Shown piece by piece: positions 16,554-26,767 of a stretch of DNA of 64,000 nucleotides. The notes under the pieces were generated by a model that worked only from the letters and a program-made list of their open reading frames with translations, was not told the origin of the DNA and made no database searches. Positions within the stretch are counted from its first letter, which is position 1. Each line of letters starts with the position of its first letter. The DNA is taken from positions 794,501 through 858,500 of the forward strand of contig NZ_CP084530.1 in assembly GCF_023704175.1 (NCBI RefSeq), in the 5' to 3' direction. This stretch comes from Paenibacillus sp. YPG26 (lineage in GTDB: Bacteria; Bacillota; Bacilli; Paenibacillales; Paenibacillaceae). The translations under genes were made by a program, and so were the position numbers.

Positions 16554-17237
16554 ATGATAAAGAAACTACTAGCCATGTTTAAGTCAAGTAATACACCTAA
16601 TAAGCAAGCACCTCAGAAGAAAACCACCCCGCGCAAAAAGATTGAGCCAACTCGTATAGGCGAGCTAGGTGAGCACAAGATTAATATCCAATTGGATCAA
16701 CTACCCAAGGAATGCAAATATTTAAGTGATTTATTAATTACTAATCCTAAATCGCGTTCTGGTTATTCCCAGATTGATCATCTTATTGTTTCTCCTTATG
16801 CTCTGTTCGTTATTGAAACAAAGAACTACAATGGGGAGATAAAAGGTAAGAAAACCGAGAAGTACTGGAGCGTTAGTAACCGATTCAAAATGTATAATCC
16901 CTTCATGCAAAATTATGGACATATTAAAGCCATTGAAGCTCAGATAGGCGAGTTTAAGAACTTAAGATATATCTCTATGATTTCTTTTACCATGAGATGT
17001 AGATTTAGTGTTGATCCTGAGCTTAGAAAAATTAACTCTGATGAATTAATTGTTTATGATGTTGAACTATCTGAATTTATTCAGAGGAAAATTACTAGAA
17101 TAAAGGCAGAGCAGCCCGCTAATTTTTTGACAGATACTGGGATTGTCCAGATCTATGAGAAGCTTAAAAAAGCTAATATTACAGATCCAAAAGTCAGAGC
17201 CGAACACATTGAAAAAGCAAAAAAGCCTAAAGCTTAA
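16554..17237 (+). CDS. NERD-domain protein (nuclease-related)
   Basis: 227 residues. After a basic linker (about 12-36, NTPNKQAPQKKTTPRKK) comes a NERD domain: RIGELGEHKINIQL, then YSQIDHLIVSPYALFVIETKNYNGEIKG, with the Q-I-D-H and E-T-K residues of the restriction-endonuclease-like core, then NPFMQNYGHIKAIE. The D and E-x-K residues match a PD-(D/E)xK active site, so DNA cleavage is plausible. The ATG at 16554 has only a GGAG at 16541-16544 ahead of it. It ends 16 bases before the McrB-like gene in the same direction, so a functional link is inferred. Very AT-rich. Confidence 0.85.
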   Translation: MIKKLLAMFKSSNTPNKQAPQKKTTPRKKIEPTRIGELGEHKINIQLDQLPKECKYLSDLLITNPKSRSGYSQIDHLIVSPYALFVIETKNYNGEIKGKKTEKYWSVSNRFKMYNPFMQNYGHIKAIEAQIGEFKNLRYISMISFTMRCRFSVDPELRKINSDELIVYDVELSEFIQRKITRIKAEQPANFLTDTGIVQIYEKLKKANITDPKVRAEHIEKAKKPKA

Positions 17238-17253
17238 TCCGGAGGACGCACCA

Positions 17254-19458
17254 ATGTTACCAAACGAACTTTCAACAATATTCCGAAACAAACAAAAGTC
17301 TTACAAAATGGTACTGATTCTCTCCCTGATCGACGAATATGAAGAGAGTCATAATCTAACCTTCCCGCTGAGCAAGATTGCTGAGCGGTTTTTAGCTTAT
17401 TATCGACATAGCAGCAGTGAAGGAATGAAAGTCGATGGACCGCCTAAATCTGAGGCTGCCAACTGGAATAGCTACACGTTAAGCCAGACTAAGTCGTTAC
17501 TTAGAACACCGATAGATGCATTAGCATCCATACTGGAATTTAACAATGAACAACAAATCATCTCGTTCAAGCCGTCCGTAATAAGTCTGTTAAATGACGC
17601 CGTAATACGTGAACTAAGGGAATATGCTCTCACCGAATTGGACAGCTACAATAACCAGTTAGCCTCTAAAGAGGGGGGATCTAATTTCTCTCTTCAGGAT
17701 ACTTTAACTGAAATCTTAAATAGTTACCTGGAAGCTAAAACCCAGTCTTTTGCAGCTCATTCCATGGGCGGTTTATTTAGACAATCTATACCGGAACAAA
17801 TAAGGAAGCTACCCTTTATTGATGATAACTACAAGATCCAAGGCTCTATTGGTCAGGGTAACTGGGCCAACATTCCTTGGATAGCCATTATGGATAAGCG
17901 GGTTACTGAGACTACTCAGCACGGGGAATATATCGTGTATTTGTTTTCCGAGGATATGCAATCGGTCTACCTAACCTTGCTTCAGGGAGTTACCCTTCCT
18001 CTAAGAGAACGCGGCAAAAAAGATGGCTATCTATATCTTGAGCAAAAGGTCAACGAGATGCGGGAACTGCTGCCACTCGAGAACATGCACAAGGATGATC
18101 ACATTCATCTGACAACAAGTGGCCTGGGGCGGGATTATCAGGTATCCACGGTGGCTTATGTACGTTATGACCGAGATCATATCCCTGACGATGAGCATTT
18201 ATTGGCAGATCTTGAGAATGTGATAGACAATTATAAGATTTATGTTAACAACGTGCTCGAGAAGGCTACATCTGAACCTGAGGAGAAGGAACAAGTGGAT
18301 TCATTTACCATTGCTCAGCGAATTGAACATATCAAGGCCTATATACAACAGAAAGGGTTTCACTATCCGGATGGGTTAATTGAGAACCTATATTTATCCT
18401 TGAAGACCAAGCCTTTTGTTATACTGGCTGGTGTCTCCGGCACAGGGAAAACGAAGCTAGTTAAGCTGTTTGCCGAAGCACTTGGTGCAAAGGGAGATAA
18501 CCATTAGTTCACATTGATTCCAGTAAGACCGGATTGGAGTGACCCCTCAGATCTACTCGGATACAAGGATCTCTCAGGAGCCTATCGTCCAGGACGTTTG
18601 TCAGAAGTATTGGTTGAAGCCTCTGATCCGGCTAATCAGCACAAGCCTTATTTTATATGTCTCGATGAAATGAATCTGGCGCGAGTTGAGTACTATTTTA
18701 GCGATGTTCTTAGCATTATTGAGACCCAGGAGTGGCAGGATGAACGGATTATCACTTCAAGTCTCATTAACAAGGATTCTCTAAGACTGGAGGATCAACT
18801 AACTTATGGAGATCTGCATCTACCGGATAACGTGTACTTAATTGGTACGGTTAATATGGATGAGACTACCCATCCTTTTAGTAAAAAGGTATTGGACCGT
18901 GCGAACACCATTGAATTTAATTACATTAATCTGGAGCAATATCCTACTTATACACAGCTTGCTAACGAAGAAGTTTTAAAGGTCAATAATTCTTTCTTGC
19001 GAAGTGAATATCTGCAATTGGTAGACGTGTATCGGGACTATCAGGATTTGATTCATAAGACAACAGAGAAGTTGGTTAAAATTAATAATATCTTGGAGGA
19101 AATTCACTCCCACGTTGGTTTCCGGATCAGAGACTCGATTTGTTTCTATATGGTATACAATCAACGGTTCAAGCTGCGGACAGATGATGAGGCATTTGAT
19201 ACACAGCTTCTACAGAAAATACTACCTCGTGTGCAGGGCAGTAGCTCATCAGTCAAGCGAGTGTTGCTTCAATTAATGCAAGGTGCTTTAGGTAAGTCTC
19301 TGTCTGTTACTGAGCTTATGGAGGATGCCTCTGAGCTGTATCTTCGATGGAATTCCATGGGAGAGGCAGATGCGAAGCACCCCCAAAGTGCTAGGAAAAT
19401 TGCCTTCATGTTACGGAGGTTAGAAGAAGATGGCTTTACCTCATACTGGCTCTCTTAG
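17254..19458 (+). pseudogene. McrB-like AAA+ NTPase with MrcB_N domain, interrupted by an in-frame amber stop
   Basis: The uninterrupted length would be 734 residues. The N-terminal part includes an MrcB_N (DUF3578) domain around GSIGQGNWANIPWIAIMDKR and EYIVYLFSEDMQSVYLTLLQ. The AAA+ domain starts with Walker A GVSGTGKTKL near 393-402. TAG at 18505-18507 (codon 418) follows, and the same frame continues at once with FTLIPVRPDWSDPSDLLGYK, then Walker B YFICLDEMNLARVEYYF and the sensor GTVNMDETTHPFSKKVLDRA. One substitution (for example TAG from CAG) explains it. The ATG has CCGGAGG 8 bases upstream. It overlaps the DUF2357 gene by 29 bases. As written, the 417-residue product lacks Walker B. 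Confidence 0.88.
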
Positions 19459-21841
19459 ACAAAGTGCTGAATTACTTCGTATAGAGACAAATTGGTTTAA
19501 TCTATATATTCAGGGTAAGCCGTATCATCCGGCAGTAGAATCTTTGCAGCTGCATAGAACCGAGGAAGGAACTTGGGTAGATACTGCCTTTCAGGTGACT
19601 TCGCTATCTAAGGAGCTATATATAGAGAAGGTATCAGTTTTCACACCAGGCTCCGAAGATTTATCGCCCTGGCAGACAGGTGACCAGAGTTATCCTGTTT
19701 TCTTCGAGACTCAATCTTATGAACTGGTTATTGAGAAGAAGCAGGATATAGCATTAACTTTTCACCACGAGAATGTATATGTACGTCAAGCCATTAAGCC
19801 TTTAGGAAAAACGATACTTTCTGGCATTTTGAACTTTCAAAATGAAGTTGGACTGACAGATTTAGAGCTAAGATTAAATGGGCAGTCTATTTTCCAGCTT
19901 CAGCTTGAGATCTTTCCATCCAAAATGGATTATAAGCGAGATTACCAGATGATACTTAACGATGTGAATCAGCAGATCTATAATCTCTCTTTTGATTTTC
20001 TGCGAAAGACTTATAATCTTACAGGCTTAAAAGAGACTCGTAATCAGAGTCTTACGGAGTTTTTCACGATTTTACAGCATGTATTTGAGCAGCTAGTTCA
20101 AGCGGTAGAGCGGATAAAGTCTGCCCCTCATTCTAAGTTAGAGAAAGAGAATCGGATTGTCGAAGCAGCTAGAGCTAAGAGGATGGGTAAAGAGAATATA
20201 TCCTTTTTAACGAAACGTCCTCACCTGCTGGTTTCAGACGAGAAGCTTGGCTTCATTTCTTTGAACAATCAGAGTTATTACCCTAGTCACGCGCTGGAAT
20301 CCAAGAGACAAATCAACTACGATACTGCCGAGAATCGCTTTGTTCGGTGGGTGCTGATCCGTATTTCCAAAAAGCTCTTAACTCTGAAAGTAAGATTAAT
20401 GGAAAAGGGACGTCTGCAAGACCCTTTGCTAGCAAAGCGACTAGAATCTATGCAGGCACAATTACGGCGCCTACTGCAGCACGACTTTCTAAACGTTGGA
20501 GAAATGAAGCAGCTCTCGATCTCTTTGGTCTTACAAATGGCGCCAGGTTACCGGGAAGTGTACCGGAGTTATCTGATGCTCATGAAGGGCCTGTCCATCC
20601 AAAGTGAGTTATTCCGCCTGTCTATGAAGGATTTGGCTCAGCTATATGAGTATTGGTGTTTCCTCAAGATTCATGATCTTCTTAGTCGTAAATATGAGCT
20701 TCTTAAACAAGATATTATTAAGGTCAATCGCACTGGGGTCTTTGTGACCTTGGATAAATCGCAAAAGGCGAAGATGGTATATCGTAATCCCAGAAATGGT
20801 GAGGTATTTACGCTCTACTACAACTCGTTACCTAAAGGCGATCATAGTCAGACGCTCGGTCAAAAGCCTGACAATGTGCTTACTCTGAAGAAAAATGAAT
20901 CCCAGGTGGAATATAAATATATTTTTGATGCCAAGTATCGCTTGAACCCGGCCTATGAAGGAACATCTTACTTCGAGAAATACAAGCTGCCCGGTCCCGA
21001 GGAAGAGGATATTAACACTATGCATCGTTACAGAGATGCAATTGTATATGGTGAGGCCACGAGTGGAGAGATTGAGAGAAGCATGTTCGGCGCCTATGTA
21101 TTGTTCCCTTACCATGATGAGGCACAGTACAAAGATCACCGATTCTATAAGAGTATTGAATTAATCAATGTAGGGGCTTTTCCATTCTTACCTAACTCAA
21201 CGGAATTGATGGAATCTTTCTTGGATGAAATAGTTATGGATAGTCCTGAGAAGGCTTATGAGCGCTCTACTAGGCCACGTGGAACCCAGAATTATTATGA
21301 GAATAAAATACTAGGGAAAAACGTTCTTGTAGGTTCGCTTAGAGAAGTTGCCCAGTTAGAGTCAGCTTTGAGGGACGGATTCTACCATATGCCTCTAGAG
21401 AATATCTCTGATCATACCATTCTGACACAGTTAGAATATGTAGCTCTCTATCAATCTAGAGGTCAATTCTCATCTACAGGGGAAATGGGTATTAACTGGT
21501 ACGGAAGAATTGCGGACTGGAAAGTGCTCAGACGTAGAGAAATTACAGAAAGACCAGCAAGGCGAGGGACTGAAGAGAAGCTATATGTGAAATTCACTAT
21601 TGAGAAATGGATGAAGCGGGACAAACCGATTGTTTCCGGTGGACGAGGGATATACAAGGTTCTGTATACGTCTAAGTATATGTTTGATCGAGCTCTGGAA
21701 ATTGCTGAGCTAAGGCTTGAGACAGACGAGGACTTAGCGCAGTGGCGTGAGCAAAGGCGTTTGGGAACAGTGAAAGTGAAATTGGATCACGACCAAGTGG
21801 ACTTGGCTAGTCGAGTATTGGGAGTGAATTTGAAAGAGTAG
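19430..21841 (+). CDS. DUF2357 (McrC-like) restriction endonuclease subunit
   Basis: 803 residues. The N-terminal half is a beta-rich DUF2357 region (about 1-250) with a helical bundle after it. The C-terminal half is a PD-(D/E)xK nuclease, with the metal-binding pieces LGQKPDNVLTL and YIFDAKYRL (about 476-505; D-x-K arrangement). GGAGG lies 9 bases before ATG and inside the end of the McrB-like gene, so translation was coupled. In McrBC-type systems the AAA+ motor recruits and activates this nuclease subunit. Here the nuclease frame is intact while its motor gene is interrupted, so the pair is probably inactive unless the stop is read through or the sequence is wrong. Confidence 0.87.
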   Translation: MALPHTGSLRQSAELLRIETNWFNLYIQGKPYHPAVESLQLHRTEEGTWVDTAFQVTSLSKELYIEKVSVFTPGSEDLSPWQTGDQSYPVFFETQSYELVIEKKQDIALTFHHENVYVRQAIKPLGKTILSGILNFQNEVGLTDLELRLNGQSIFQLQLEIFPSKMDYKRDYQMILNDVNQQIYNLSFDFLRKTYNLTGLKETRNQSLTEFFTILQHVFEQLVQAVERIKSAPHSKLEKENRIVEAARAKRMGKENISFLTKRPHLLVSDEKLGFISLNNQSYYPSHALESKRQINYDTAENRFVRWVLIRISKKLLTLKVRLMEKGRLQDPLLAKRLESMQAQLRRLLQHDFLNVGEMKQLSISLVLQMAPGYREVYRSYLMLMKGLSIQSELFRLSMKDLAQLYEYWCFLKIHDLLSRKYELLKQDIIKVNRTGVFVTLDKSQKAKMVYRNPRNGEVFTLYYNSLPKGDHSQTLGQKPDNVLTLKKNESQVEYKYIFDAKYRLNPAYEGTSYFEKYKLPGPEEEDINTMHRYRDAIVYGEATSGEIERSMFGAYVLFPYHDEAQYKDHRFYKSIELINVGAFPFLPNSTELMESFLDEIVMDSPEKAYERSTRPRGTQNYYENKILGKNVLVGSLREVAQLESALRDGFYHMPLENISDHTILTQLEYVALYQSRGQFSSTGEMGINWYGRIADWKVLRRREITERPARRGTEEKLYVKFTIEKWMKRDKPIVSGGRGIYKVLYTSKYMFDRALEIAELRLETDEDLAQWREQRRLGTVKVKLDHDQVDLASRVLGVNLKE

Positions 21842-21882
21842 AGCACCCAACTAATTGAATAGATGGTTGCTCATACCTAACC

Positions 21883-22380
21883 CTAATGGCTAGAGGATAC
21901 CCTCTTACTCCCCAGCAAAAACACCCCATACCCCAGCACACCTCCAAAGGTGTTCAGAATCAGATCGTCCACATCGAAAGTGCCTATGGCCAAGATAAGC
22001 TGGGCTGTCTCCAGTCCGAGGCTGAAGGTGAAAGACAGAAGCAGCACCCTGGACAGGGGATTTGACATTCTCCTAAATACCAGCGGCAGCAGCATTCCGA
22101 AAGGGATGAAGATTACGATGTTGCCCATAAAGTTAACTAAGGCGTGGAAGCTCGCTTTCTCCCAATAGAGCATAATCTCATGAAAAGGGATGAAATTAGC
22201 CCTAACGGTCAATTGGTCCAGGATTAAACCCGGGCTCTGCAGGTGCTTCCATAACTGCTGAGTTATGAATTCCATATCAATGCTGTGGAACTTGAACAGA
22301 ATAACTCTTACTACGATATAAAGGTATGCGGCGAACATCGCCGTGATCAGCATGCTGAAGCTCATGCGCTTAAGTCTCAT
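21883..22380 (-). CDS. VanZ family membrane protein
   Basis: 165 residues from ATG 22380, which follows a GGGGAA site; a longer reading from 22488 would add 36 unlikely residues. VanZ features: NFIPFHEIMLYW, then LVNFMGNIVIFIPFGMLLPLV with the conserved N-x-x-x-F-x-P-F-G, and a final SFTFSLGLETAQLILAIGTFDVDDLILNTFGGVLGY with the E-x-x-Q and D-(V)DDxxxNTxG signature. Four to five membrane helices. VanZ confers low-level teicoplanin resistance in enterococci; most chromosomal homologues have no proven role. It converges on the DUF2357 gene. Confidence 0.88.
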   Translation of the reverse strand: MRLKRMSFSMLITAMFAAYLYIVVRVILFKFHSIDMEFITQQLWKHLQSPGLILDQLTVRANFIPFHEIMLYWEKASFHALVNFMGNIVIFIPFGMLLPLVFRRMSNPLSRVLLLSFTFSLGLETAQLILAIGTFDVDDLILNTFGGVLGYGVFLLGSKRVSSSH

Positions 22381-22699
22381 TACAATTCCCCGTTTCTGAT
22401 GCGTGTTGTCCTTGCAGTACTTAACATAACGGATAATATTTAAGAAATAATGGGGAAAAGATAACGTTTTTCTTAAGGTTATGTCCAAATGGGGTTAAAT
22501 TATATAAGAACATGCCTTTTGGTTCTCGGTAACAAGGTTCTGACTCTAGATGGAGATGGCGTTATTTGCCCAATAAATGCCTTCGTTCCGTCATTGAATT
22601 TATGCAGGTTTTGTCATAAAATTTCTGTAAAGCTATGGAGGGACGTTTTCCGGATCATTAACGCAGGAGAATGGACACTTACGAAGGGGAGCGTTCGGT

Positions 22700-24082
22700 T
22701 TGGAATCAAAACAACAGTTAAACAGAGGCCTGAAGCCTAGGCATATCGAGCTGATCGCGCTTGGGGGCACGATTGGTGTGGGCTTGTTCATGGGGTCGGC
22801 TAGTACGATCAAATGGGCGGGGCCGTCCGTGCTGCTGGCCTATCTTCTGGTCGGCATTATTATGTTTTTTGTGATGCGGATCATGGGGGAAATGCTGATA
22901 CTTGAACCGCTGACGGGTTCATTTGCTACATTTGCCCATAAGTATATCAGCCCAATGGCTGGCTTCTTGACCGCATGGAGCTACTGGTTCTTCTGGGTTA
23001 CGGTAGGTATGGCGGAAGTGACCGCAATCGGAGTATATGTGGGCTATTGGTTCCCGGATGTTCCACAGTGGATTCCAGCCTTGATCGGCGTGGGCATTAT
23101 TGCGGCAGCCAATCTGGCCGCGGTGAAATTCTATGGGGAATTTGAATTCTGGTTCGCGCTTATCAAGGTGGTTGCGATCGTCTTTATGCTCGTGATTGGA
23201 ACGGGAATGATCTTTTTTGGTCTTGGAAATGGCGGCCAACCGATTGGATTGTCGAATCTTTACAGCCATGGTGGCTTTTTTGCCGGAGGGCTTCAAGGGT
23301 TCCTGTTCGCGCTCTGTATTGTCACGGCGGCCTATCAGGGGGTTGAACTGGTAGGAATTACAGCGGGTGAAGCGGAGAATCCGAAGCAGACTCTTCGCAA
23401 AGCAATCAAGAATATCATCTGGCGTATTCTGATCTTTTATGTGGGCGCGATCTTCATCATCGTGACGCTCTATCCGTGGAATCAGGTTGGTGAGATTGGC
23501 AGCCCGTTCGTGCTGACTTTTGCCAAGGTGGGGATTGTGGCGGCTGCAGGAATCATTAACTTCGTGGTGCTGACCGCCGCGATGTCCGGATGTAACAGCG
23601 GGATCTACAGTGCGGGAAGAATGCTGTATACGTTGGCCAAGAACGGACAAGCTCCGAAGTTCTTCGGCAAATTGTCCAAGAGCGGAGTGCCTAGAAACAG
23701 TATTATCACGACCATTTCCATGCTGCTGCTCGGTGTACTGTTCAATTACCTGATGCCGAACTCGAAGCTGTTCTTGTATATTTACAGTGCGAGCGTGCTT
23801 CCGGGCATGGTACCGTGGTTCGCTCTCGCATTCAGTCAATTCAAGTTCAGGAAGAAATGGAAGAACGAGATGGGGGCCCATCCATTCAAGTCCCGGTTCT
23901 TCCCGGTCAGCAATTACATCACCATTATCTTCTTGTGCCTCGTCATCATCGGGATGTGGTTCAATCCGGATACCCGGACGTCCCTGATCGTCGGCATCGT
24001 GTTCATTACGATCGTGATTGCCGGATACTATGTATTCCGCATGGGTAAGCGGGAGAGAGTGGAAGAAACGGACGAAGCTTAA
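22700..24082 (+). CDS. Amino acid permease, APC superfamily
   Basis: 460 residues with about 12 membrane helices. It starts with the amino acid transporter signature [20 protein letters not shown], and [20 protein letters not shown] follows; [20 protein letters not shown] and [20 protein letters not shown] are also characteristic. It is closest in pattern to the AAT/YbxG-type proton symporters, but substrate cannot be read. TTG at 22700 is used because AAGGGGAG is 8 bases before it. Single gene with its own terminator; the 210 bases before it hold the promoter region and no gene. Confidence 0.9.
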   Translation: MESKQQLNRGLKPRHIELIALGGTIGVGLFMGSASTIKWAGPSVLLAYLLVGIIMFFVMRIMGEMLILEPLTGSFATFAHKYISPMAGFLTAWSYWFFWVTVGMAEVTAIGVYVGYWFPDVPQWIPALIGVGIIAAANLAAVKFYGEFEFWFALIKVVAIVFMLVIGTGMIFFGLGNGGQPIGLSNLYSHGGFFAGGLQGFLFALCIVTAAYQGVELVGITAGEAENPKQTLRKAIKNIIWRILIFYVGAIFIIVTLYPWNQVGEIGSPFVLTFAKVGIVAAAGIINFVVLTAAMSGCNSGIYSAGRMLYTLAKNGQAPKFFGKLSKSGVPRNSIITTISMLLLGVLFNYLMPNSKLFLYIYSASVLPGMVPWFALAFSQFKFRKKWKNEMGAHPFKSRFFPVSNYITIIFLCLVIIGMWFNPDTRTSLIVGIVFITIVIAGYYVFRMGKRERVEETDEA

Positions 24083-24131
24083 GACAGAAGGTACAAGAAT
24101 AATCAGACATCGCACACGGTAAAATAATGCA

Positions 24132-24174
24132 AAGCGACAAGCCCGGACATGGCGTCCCGGGCTTGTCGCTTTTT
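24132..24174 (+). terminator. Rho-independent terminator
   Basis: A 14-bp perfect stem AGCGACAAGCCCGG / CCGGGCTTGTCGCT with a 10-base loop is followed by TTTT. It ends the permease gene. Confidence 0.93.
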
Positions 24175-24192
24175 GCAGAACACAAGAACACA

Positions 24193-24224
24193 AGAAGCCC
24201 CCTTTTAACAAAGGAGGCTCTTCC
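24193..24224 (-). terminator. Terminator of the YjcZ-type gene
   Basis: On the minus strand AGCCTCCTTT pairs with AAAGGGGGCT (one mismatch) and is followed by TTCTTG. It lies 40 bases beyond the small gene's stop. Confidence 0.65.
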
Positions 24225-24264
24225 TGCTTAATGCGTATAAGTTAACAGGAAAGGGGGAAGTGCA

Positions 24265-24375
24265 TTACAGGACGAAAGAACGAGTAATGATAACCAGCAA
24301 AATGAACAGAACCAAGATTGCTCCTGTAGAAGTGAACATATTTCCAACGCCACCTACGCCGCCAACTCCACTCAT
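24265..24375 (-). CDS. YjcZ family sporulation peptide
   Basis: 36 residues: a glycine/valine-rich start (MSGVGGVGGVG) and one membrane helix (about 18-30, GAILVLFILLVII) ending TRSFVL. This matches the YjcZ/sporulation-associated mini-proteins widespread in Bacillaceae and Paenibacillaceae, which are usually found in sporangia or spores. GGAGGAG precedes the ATG by 4-5 bases. Too short for usual gene calling, but the ribosome binding site, composition and terminator make it convincing. Confidence 0.85.
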   Translation of the reverse strand: MSGVGGVGGVGNMFTSTGAILVLFILLVIITRSFVL

Positions 24376-24469
24376 GTATGTCTCCTCCTTTCGCTAAATA
24401 CAATGGGTGAACAATATAAGTTATGTCAGGGGTCATGTATGCGTATGGGCAAATAAGCATTTACTTCTA

Positions 24470-24498
24470 TTGACACATTTTTGGGCTCATGATATATA
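24470..24498 (+). promoter_or_regulatory. Sigma-A promoter of htpG
   Basis: TTGACA (24470-24475) and TATATA (24493-24498) with a 17-base spacer. Transcription should start near 24505, just before the CIRCE element. Confidence 0.85.
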
Positions 24499-24508
24499 AA
24501 AATAAGAA

Positions 24509-24535
24509 TTAGCACTCTTTGTGTTCGAGTGCTAA
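24509..24535. promoter_or_regulatory. CIRCE operator (HrcA binding site)
   Basis: TTAGCACTC, nine bases, GAGTGCTAA: an exact match to the CIRCE consensus with the canonical 9-base spacer. It overlaps the expected transcription start of htpG, so HrcA would block the promoter and heat shock would relieve it. Confidence 0.96.
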
Positions 24536-24607
24536 AATATACAGGGACGAACCCTGTTCCCATCCATTACCCATCCTTACTTCTACATAGAAAGGAAGAA
24601 TACAATT

Positions 24608-26488
24608 ATGGCAAAAAAGCAATTTCAAGCTGAATCCAAACGGCTCCTGGACATGATGATCCACTCCATCTATACCCAGAAGGAGATATTCCTCAGAGAG
24701 CTTATTTCCAATGCAAGTGATGCTATTGATAAGATGTACTACCGTGCGCTAAGCGATGACACGCTGGTGTTCAATAAGGAAGATTACTTCGTCAAGATTA
24801 CGGCGGACAAGGCGAACCGGACGCTCACGATCACCGATACAGGCATCGGGATGACGCCGGAGGAGCTGGAGAACAACCTGGGCGTAATCGCGAAGAGCGG
24901 TTCACTTGCGTTCAAGAACGAGAATGAGCTGAAGGACGGGCATAACATCATCGGCCAGTTCGGGGTTGGGTTCTATTCGGCCTTCATGGTAGCTGATGTA
25001 GTCACCGTAACAAGCCGTGCTTTTGGCAGCGATGAAGCTTTCCAGTGGAAGTCCGAAGGGGCGGACGGATATACGATTGAGCCGGCCCATAAGGATGCGC
25101 CGGGAACCGAAATCGTGCTGAAGATCAAGGAGAACACCGAGGACGATCAGTATGATGAATATTTGGACGAGTACCGCCTAAGAAGCATCATCAAGAAGTA
25201 TTCCGACTTCATCCGGTATCCGATCAAGATGGATGTGACTTCCCGCCAGCCTAAGGAAGGCAGTGACAACGAGTTCGAGGAGACGGTGGAGGAACAGACC
25301 ATTAACAGCATGGTTCCGATCTGGCGCAAAAATAAGAGCGAGCTGACGAACGAGGATTACGAGAATTTCTACAATGAGAAGCGGTATGGCTTCGACAAGC
25401 CGCTGTCTCATATTCATATCAAGGCAGACGGGGCTGTAGTCTATAACGCCATCCTCTTCATTCCGGAGAATACGCCATTCGATTACTATACGAAGGAATA
25501 TGAGAAGGGCCTGGAGCTGTACTCGAACGGCGTACTCATTATGAACAAATGCGGGGATCTGCTGCCGGACTACTTCAGCTTCGTAAAAGGAATGGTCGAT
25601 TCTGAAGACCTGTCTCTCAACATATCCCGGGAAATGCTGCAGCATGACCGTCAGCTAAAGCTGATTGCGAAGAACATTCAAAGCAAGATCAAGAGCCAGC
25701 TGGTCAGCCTGCTTAAGGATGAGCGCGAGAAATATGAGAAGTTCTATACTTCTTTTGGCCGTCAGCTGAAGTTCGGGGTCTATAACGATTATGGCATGAA
25801 TAAGGAAGTGCTGCAGGACCTGCTCCTGTTCTACTCTTCCAAGGAGAAGAAGCTGGTCACTCTGGATGAATACGTCTCCAGAATGCCTGAGGATCAGAAA
25901 TATATCTACTATGCCGCCGGGGAGTCTATTGAGCGGATTGAGAAGCTTCCGCAGATTGAAGTGGTCTCCGACAAGGGATATGAGATCCTGTATTTGACTG
26001 ACGATATCGATGAGTTCGCGCTCAAGGTGATTATGGCGTATAAGGAGAAGGAATTTAAATCAGTCTCCAGCGGCGACCTGGGAATTGAGCCCGAAGCGGA
26101 TAAGGAGCAGTCTGAATCCGATGAGAGTGTGAACAAGGAGCTGTTTGACTCCATGCAGGGCTTCCTGACCGGTAAAGTAACCAAGGTCAAGGCCTCCAAG
26201 CGGCTCAAGACCCATCCGGTATGCTTGTCTACCGAAGGGGAGTTGACCATCGAGATGGAGAAAATCCTGAAATCCATGCCAAATGGCCAGGATGTGAAGG
26301 CGGACAAGATCCTCGAGATTAACGTGAATCACGAGGTGTTCCAGTCTCTGAAGGACGCCAAGGCCAGCAGTCCGGAGAAGCTCGAGCTGTACACGAACCT
26401 GCTGTACAATCAGGCCCTTCTAATCGAAGGACTGCCGGTTAGCGATCCAGTTGAATTCACGAATAACATCTGCAAGATTATGGTGTAA
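24608..26488 (+). CDS. htpG: Molecular chaperone HtpG (Hsp90)
   Basis: 626 residues, full length. The N-terminal GHKL ATPase has the helix [18 protein letters not shown] (adenine/metal-binding Asn), the DTGIGM loop and [15 protein letters not shown] lid/glycine box. The middle domain carries [15 protein letters not shown] with the conserved catalytic-loop Arg. The C-terminal dimerisation domain ends with [13 protein letters not shown]. HtpG is a cytosolic ATP-dependent chaperone. The ATG has AAAGGAAG 10 bases upstream. It has its own sigma-A promoter and a perfect CIRCE site, so HrcA control is predicted, unlike B. subtilis where htpG is not a CIRCE gene. Confidence 0.97.
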   Translation: MAKKQFQAESKRLLDMMIHSIYTQKEIFLRELISNASDAIDKMYYRALSDDTLVFNKEDYFVKITADKANRTLTITDTGIGMTPEELENNLGVIAKSGSLAFKNENELKDGHNIIGQFGVGFYSAFMVADVVTVTSRAFGSDEAFQWKSEGADGYTIEPAHKDAPGTEIVLKIKENTEDDQYDEYLDEYRLRSIIKKYSDFIRYPIKMDVTSRQPKEGSDNEFEETVEEQTINSMVPIWRKNKSELTNEDYENFYNEKRYGFDKPLSHIHIKADGAVVYNAILFIPENTPFDYYTKEYEKGLELYSNGVLIMNKCGDLLPDYFSFVKGMVDSEDLSLNISREMLQHDRQLKLIAKNIQSKIKSQLVSLLKDEREKYEKFYTSFGRQLKFGVYNDYGMNKEVLQDLLLFYSSKEKKLVTLDEYVSRMPEDQKYIYYAAGESIERIEKLPQIEVVSDKGYEILYLTDDIDEFALKVIMAYKEKEFKSVSSGDLGIEPEADKEQSESDESVNKELFDSMQGFLTGKVTKVKASKRLKTHPVCLSTEGELTIEMEKILKSMPNGQDVKADKILEINVNHEVFQSLKDAKASSPEKLELYTNLLYNQALLIEGLPVSDPVEFTNNICKIMV

Positions 26489-26546
26489 ATCTAAGCTGAT
26501 CTGTAGATGCAAGCTGACTTAGGTCACCTATGCAGATGCTGATATG

Positions 26547-26599
26547 GCAGCACAATCCCCTGCTTCCGGATTAACGGAGCGGGGGATTGTGCTGTTTTT
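26547..26599 (+). terminator. Rho-independent terminator of htpG
   Basis: CAGCACAATCCCC pairs with GGGGATTGTGCTG, with an extended inner stem TCCG/CGGA, followed by TTTTT. Confidence 0.93.
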
Positions 26600-26767
26600 G
26601 TATATTAAGCCGGGTAGAATTTAACTGGAGATTGAAGACCTTCCGGGAGAGTGCCGTCCCACCGGGAGAGAATTCGGTTGATTGGATGTCCCTGGTACAG
26701 GGTAAGAATACTGCGACAAGACGCGACAAACCACGCATAACTTACAACCGAAGGAGGAAGTCAATTT

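Noticed and set aside
22489..22740. 83-residue open frame upstream of the amino acid permease
   Set aside because: It overlaps the permease start, has no ribosome binding site and an irregular cysteine-rich composition; better read as the permease promoter region.
22919..24211. Long 430-codon open frame opposite the permease gene
   Set aside because: It lies antisense to a clear 12-helix permease, and its His/Arg-rich composition is that of a complementary strand of a hydrophobic gene.
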